DNA from: Deltaproteobacteria bacterium
GTDB taxonomy: Bacteria; Myxococcota_A; UBA9160; JAFDET01
DNA: 8,304 bases
Assembly (NCBI GenBank): GCA_019310195.1
Contig: JAFDET010000143.1
Location: 1-8,304, forward strand
Direction: 5' to 3'
A model generated the notes under the pieces. That model saw only the letters and a list, made by a program, of their open reading frames with translations, was not told the DNA's origin and ran no database searches. The stretch's first letter is position 1. Each line of letters starts with the position of its first letter. Below, piece by piece: positions 5,968 to 8,304 of this stretch. Made by a program: the position numbers and the translations under genes.

Positions 5968-6780
5968 GTGAGTCCGCAGCGCCTGCGCACCGTGGCGGCC
6001 GTGCTGGCCGCACTCTGGCTCCTGGGCCCGGCCGTGCCCGCCGGGGCGGCGAGCCGTGTCTACAAGGCGCAGCACCGCACGGCCGAAGAGCTGCTGCCCC
6101 TGGCGCAGGCGGCCGTGGGCGGCGAAGGTCACGTGGTGATCGATCCCGACACCAACTCCCTGGTGATCCTGGGAAGCGAGCGGGCCATCGCCGAGGCCCT
6201 TGCACTGCTGGCGCAGCAGGACCAGCGGCTGCGCAGCGTGGTGATCCAGTACCGGGAAGAGAGCGTCGCCGAGCTGGACCAGGCGGGCGTGGACGTGCGC
6301 TGGAGCGCCGGCAGCGGCCCGGTGCGCATCGGCAACGTGGTGAGCCCCGAGTCCGGCGTGGACCTGCGCGCCGCTTCCAGCGCCCGCGATGAGCGCGGAC
6401 ATCGCGGGGGCACCCTGCGCGTATTGGAGGGCCAGACCGGGCGCATCGAGACCGGTACGCGCATTCCCTACCCGAGCGGAGGGTGGCGCAATCCCACGAC
6501 CACTTTCGTGGATGCCGCCAGCGGCTTCGAAGTGCGGCCCCGCATCCTGGGCGACGGGAGCGTGCGCCTGGAGCTTCGGCCCTACGGGGCGCAGCCCGCC
6601 GGCGACGGAAGCATCGCGGTCCAGGGTGCCGAGACGGTGGTGGTGGTGCGGCCGGGCGAGACCGTGGTGGTGGGCGGGATCCGGCAGGATGTGGACATGC
6701 GCATGCAGGGAAGCCGCGGCGCGGCCAATCGTCGGGGCACGGACCGTCAGGTACTGCTGGTGACGGTGGCGACGGACTAG
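5968..6780 (+). CDS. Short exported secretin-like protein (N-domain plus partial secretin domain)
   Basis: 270-residue envelope protein with two secretin-type parts. Residues 1-27 form a signal peptide: Arg5 and Arg7, a hydrophobic core, then an A-G-A site near 25-27. Residues 30-90 look like a secretin N1 (NolW-like) domain: RVYKAQHRTAEELLPLA, a VVIDPDTNSLVILGS beta hairpin, then a helix ending LAQQDQ. Residues 148-240 resemble the conserved secretin core: LRVLEGQTGRIETGTRIPYP, FEVRPRILGDGSVRLELRP and RPGETVVVGGI. Full secretins are far longer, with several N domains and the complete gate, so an ordinary multimeric channel for type II/III secretion or type IV pili is doubtful; no pilus or secretion genes adjoin. 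The start is GTG 5968, chosen because it gives the signal peptide; no clear ribosome site precedes it. It is followed nine bases later by the transporter gene. Function unknown. Confidence 0.8.
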   Translation: MSPQRLRTVAAVLAALWLLGPAVPAGAASRVYKAQHRTAEELLPLAQAAVGGEGHVVIDPDTNSLVILGSERAIAEALALLAQQDQRLRSVVIQYREESVAELDQAGVDVRWSAGSGPVRIGNVVSPESGVDLRAASSARDERGHRGGTLRVLEGQTGRIETGTRIPYPSGGWRNPTTTFVDAASGFEVRPRILGDGSVRLELRPYGAQPAGDGSIAVQGAETVVVVRPGETVVVGGIRQDVDMRMQGSRGAANRRGTDRQVLLVTVATD

Positions 6781-6783
6781 GAG
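6779..6783 (+). promoter_or_regulatory. Ribosome binding site that points to a CTG start
   Basis: AGGAG, overlapping the TAG stop of the secretin-like gene, lies six bases before CTG 6790-6792. Because the same frame is closed by that TAG, the transporter must begin between 6781 and the first TTG at 6826, and this site supports the CTG. Confidence 0.65.
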
Positions 6784-6789
6784 CCCCCG

Positions 6790-7698
6790 CTGCAACGCGC
6801 CACCGATCTGTTTCCCGTCTGGGCGTTGCTCTTCTCGGCAGCGGCCTGGTTGTGGCCGGAGGTGTTTGCGCCGCTGCGCACCGGGATCGTGCCGTTGCTG
6901 GGCGTGGTGATGTTCGGCATGGGCATCACCTTGACACCCGCCGATTTCGCCCGGGCCACCCGGCGGCCGGCGCTTCTGGGCCTGGGTGCCGCGCTCCAGT
7001 TCGGCGCCATGCCGCTGATCGCGTTCGCGGTGGCGCGGATCCTGGGCCTGGATTCCCAGCTCACGGCGGGACTGGTGCTGGTGGGCGCCTGCCCGGGAGG
7101 GACGGCGTCCAACGTGATCTGCTACCTGGCCCGAGCCGACGTCGCGCTCTCCATCACACTGACCGCCGTCTCCACCTGCGTGGCCGTGGTGGCGACACCG
7201 CTCCTGACCGAGCTCTACGTGGGGCACGCCGTCGAGGTAAACGTGCCCGGCATGATCGCGTCGATCTTCCGCATCGTGATCGTGCCGGTGGCCCTGGGTG
7301 TCGCCGTCAACGTGTGGCTGGGCGCGCGCCTGGGGGCGCTGAAGCGGGTCTTCCCGCTGGTCTCGGTGGCGGCCATCTGCGTGATCATCGCCATCGTCCT
7401 GGCCCTTTCCCACGAGAGGCTGGGCGAGTTGACCGGTGCGGTGGTGCTGGCGGTGGCCCTGCACAACGCCCTGGGTCTGGCGGTGGGTTACTCGGTGCCG
7501 GCCCTCCTGGGAATGCCCGAGTCGGTGCGGCGCACGCTGGCGGTGGAGGTGGGCATGCAGAACTCCGGGCTGGGGGTGGCGCTGGCCGTGCAGTACTTCT
7601 CGGCCCTGGCGGCCCTGCCGGGGGCGCTGTTCTCCATCTGGCACAACCTGACCGGGTCGCTGCTGGCCAGCCTGTGGTCGCGGCGCGCACCCGTGTAA
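6790..7698 (+). CDS. BASS-family sodium-dependent transporter (bile acid:sodium symporter family)
   Basis: Inner-membrane symporter of 302 residues with about ten hydrophobic segments. BASS proteins take up organic anions such as bile acids, pyruvate or pantoate with Na+; the substrate here is not predictable. MFGMGITLTP (41-50), CPGGTASN (101-108) and the VEVGMQNSGLG stretch (252-262) are family hallmarks. Against the Neisseria ASBT structure, sodium ligands known there (Gln77, Ser114, Asn115, Ser128, Thr132, Glu260, Gln264) line up at a constant offset of seven with Gln70, Ser107, Asn108, Ser121, Thr125, Glu253 and Gln257, so both sodium sites look intact. No ATG or GTG is available near the N-terminus. 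CTG 6790 gives the usual amphipathic start (MQRATDLFPVWALL) and has AGGAG six bases before it; TTG 6826 would cut into the first membrane segment. It lies nine bases after the secretin-like gene and sixteen before the hemerythrin gene. Confidence 0.93.
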   Translation: MQRATDLFPVWALLFSAAAWLWPEVFAPLRTGIVPLLGVVMFGMGITLTPADFARATRRPALLGLGAALQFGAMPLIAFAVARILGLDSQLTAGLVLVGACPGGTASNVICYLARADVALSITLTAVSTCVAVVATPLLTELYVGHAVEVNVPGMIASIFRIVIVPVALGVAVNVWLGARLGALKRVFPLVSVAAICVIIAIVLALSHERLGELTGAVVLAVALHNALGLAVGYSVPALLGMPESVRRTLAVEVGMQNSGLGVALAVQYFSALAALPGALFSIWHNLTGSLLASLWSRRAPV

Positions 7699-7702
7699 TA
7701 CT

Positions 7703-7707
7703 GGGAG
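7703..7707 (+). promoter_or_regulatory. Ribosome binding site choosing the second ATG of the hemerythrin gene
   Basis: GGGAG ends one base before ATG 7709 but seven bases before the in-frame ATG 7715. The spacing is workable only for the second, so the protein most likely begins MKQSGLSRR. Confidence 0.7.
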
Positions 7708-7714
7708 CATGGCC

Positions 7715-8137
7715 ATGAAGCAGAGTGGGCTCAGTCGCCGGCTGGCCATCGAGGCGCGGCGGATCTCGTCGCAGCACCGACAGCTGGACGAGCTCTATGG
7801 GCTGCTGCTGGGCGCCCTGGAGCACGAGCCCTTGGCGGCGGTGCGGCGCGGGTTCGAGCGCTTTCGCGACGCCCTCGAGGCGCACTTCGCCATGGAGGAC
7901 GACGTGCACTTCCCGGCCTTCCACGGGCTGCGGCCCGAGCTGGAGAGTCGCCTCACCGCGCTGATCGAGGAGCACAAGGTCATGCGCAAGGCGCTGGACG
8001 ACGTCCGGACTTGCCTGAAGAGCGGCGACCTGGAGACCGGGGCAAAGTTCCTGGACGCGCTGGTGGTGCGCCTGGCGCGCCACGAAGAGATCGAGGAGCA
8101 GCTGATCGGCGGCCTGGGCAAGCTGCCCCAGGACTAG
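7715..8137 (+). CDS. Hemerythrin-like HHE cation-binding protein
   Basis: Small four-helix-bundle protein of 140 residues with the HHE-domain ligand pattern: His21 (SSQHRQL), His57 and Glu61 (HFAMEDD), His87 (EEHKVMRK), and His123 and Glu127 (RHEEIEE). These would bind a di-iron centre, as in hemerythrins and HHE proteins used for oxygen, nitric oxide or redox/iron sensing. His66 and His70 (VHFPAFH) could provide a further ligand. No signal peptide or extra regulatory domain is present, so it is a soluble single-domain protein. The start is ATG 7715, since the ribosome site is correctly spaced for it; ATG 7709 would add two residues. It follows the transporter by sixteen bases and is probably the last gene of that transcript. 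The TAG stop lies in the middle of a perfect palindrome. Physiological role unknown. Confidence 0.9.
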   Translation: MKQSGLSRRLAIEARRISSQHRQLDELYGLLLGALEHEPLAAVRRGFERFRDALEAHFAMEDDVHFPAFHGLRPELESRLTALIEEHKVMRKALDDVRTCLKSGDLETGAKFLDALVVRLARHEEIEEQLIGGLGKLPQD

Positions 8138-8145
8138 TCCTGGGG
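8126..8145. repeat. Perfect 20-base palindrome over the hemerythrin stop codon
   Basis: The sequence ccccaggactagtcctgggg is a perfect palindrome with the TAG stop at its centre. In RNA it can form an eight-pair stem (ccccagga/tcctgggg) with a CUAG loop. No T-run follows, so it is at best a weak or Rho-assisted terminator or a 3' end-protecting hairpin. It could also be a protein-binding site. Confidence 0.6.
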
Positions 8146-8218
8146 GACCCAGACAGGCTGTTGACGGTTTCCCCTGAGGCCAGCCCAGGGCGGCTCGTGC
8201 CCAGGACTCGGAGACCTC
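8138..8218. other. Intergenic stretch after the hemerythrin gene
   Basis: Beyond the palindrome this stretch holds cccaggact again near 8200-8208, echoing half of the palindrome, and an isolated TTGACG at 8161 without a good -10 partner. I see no coding frame or RNA gene in it. Confidence 0.4.
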
Positions 8219-8304
8219 ATGGGAAAGCCGCTCGTGCGCCCCGCGGAACGCTGTTGGGGTGGGGACGGGGCGATCCGGGCCTCGTGTCGATCTCCCGGGG
8301 TGTC
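8219..8304 (+). CDS. Possible start of a further gene, cut by the window edge
   Basis: ATG 8219 follows GGAG with a five-base spacer and opens a frame with no stop to the window end (28 codons, MGKPLVRPAERCWGG and onward). Third-position G/C is lower than in the recognised genes here, and the peptide shows no family character, so this may be chance. Confidence 0.2.
   Translation, partial: MGKPLVRPAERCWGGDGAIRASCRSPGV

Noticed and set aside
5156..6205. Upstream extension of the methyltransferase open frame
   Set aside because: It is an out-of-frame shadow of the isomerase gene and antisense to the secretin-like gene; the strong ribosome site fixes the start at 5155.
5902..7749. Very long minus-strand open frame that extends the isomerase gene upstream (864 codons in all)
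   Set aside because: The extension is exactly antisense to the secretin-like and transporter genes, has low-complexity His/Gln/Arg-rich translation, and the isomerase has its own ribosome site and family-type N-terminus at 5901.

Overview
The window is GC-rich bacterial chromosome with densely packed genes and strong G/C preference at third codon positions. The HtpX protease at the left edge looks proteobacterial, so a GC-rich proteobacterium is the best guess; the sequence does not fix the lineage further. No tRNA, rRNA, CRISPR array, transposase or phage gene is visible.

Layout. From about 5900 down to 1 every gene lies on the minus strand, in reading order: a crotonase-fold enoyl-CoA isomerase-like enzyme (5901-5155), a SAM-dependent methyltransferase with an N-terminal winged helix (5155-4097), an isocitrate lyase/PEP mutase-family lyase (4100-3237), a REPIN-like inverted repeat (3139-3232), a Gfo/Idh/MocA oxidoreductase (3082-2015), a membrane-anchored metallo-beta-lactamase-fold hydrolase (2015-1014), a 191-base gap, and htpX (822-1, cut by the window edge). 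From 5968 rightward three genes run on the plus strand: a small exported secretin-like protein (5968-6780), a sodium/bile-acid symporter family (BASS) transporter (6790-7698) and a hemerythrin-like HHE protein (7715-8137). The last 167 bases hold a perfect palindrome over the hemerythrin stop and at most the first codons of another gene.

How the genes work together. The minus-strand genes form two tightly coupled blocks. In the first, the stop of each gene overlaps the start of the next (TGATG, then TTGA), so isomerase, methyltransferase and lyase are probably made together and may modify and cleave one acyl or organic-acid substrate. The second block couples an NAD(P)-dependent oxidoreductase to a membrane-bound hydrolase by another TGATG overlap. 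The REPIN-like element separates the blocks and may act as an mRNA processing, stability or termination point. The three plus-strand genes are 9 and 16 bases apart and probably co-transcribed, but no common function is evident.

The points most worth a second look are the REPIN-like element, the three-gene coupled cassette, the shifted catalytic glutamate in the crotonase, an apparent CTG start codon for the transporter, and the very short stand-alone secretin-like protein.
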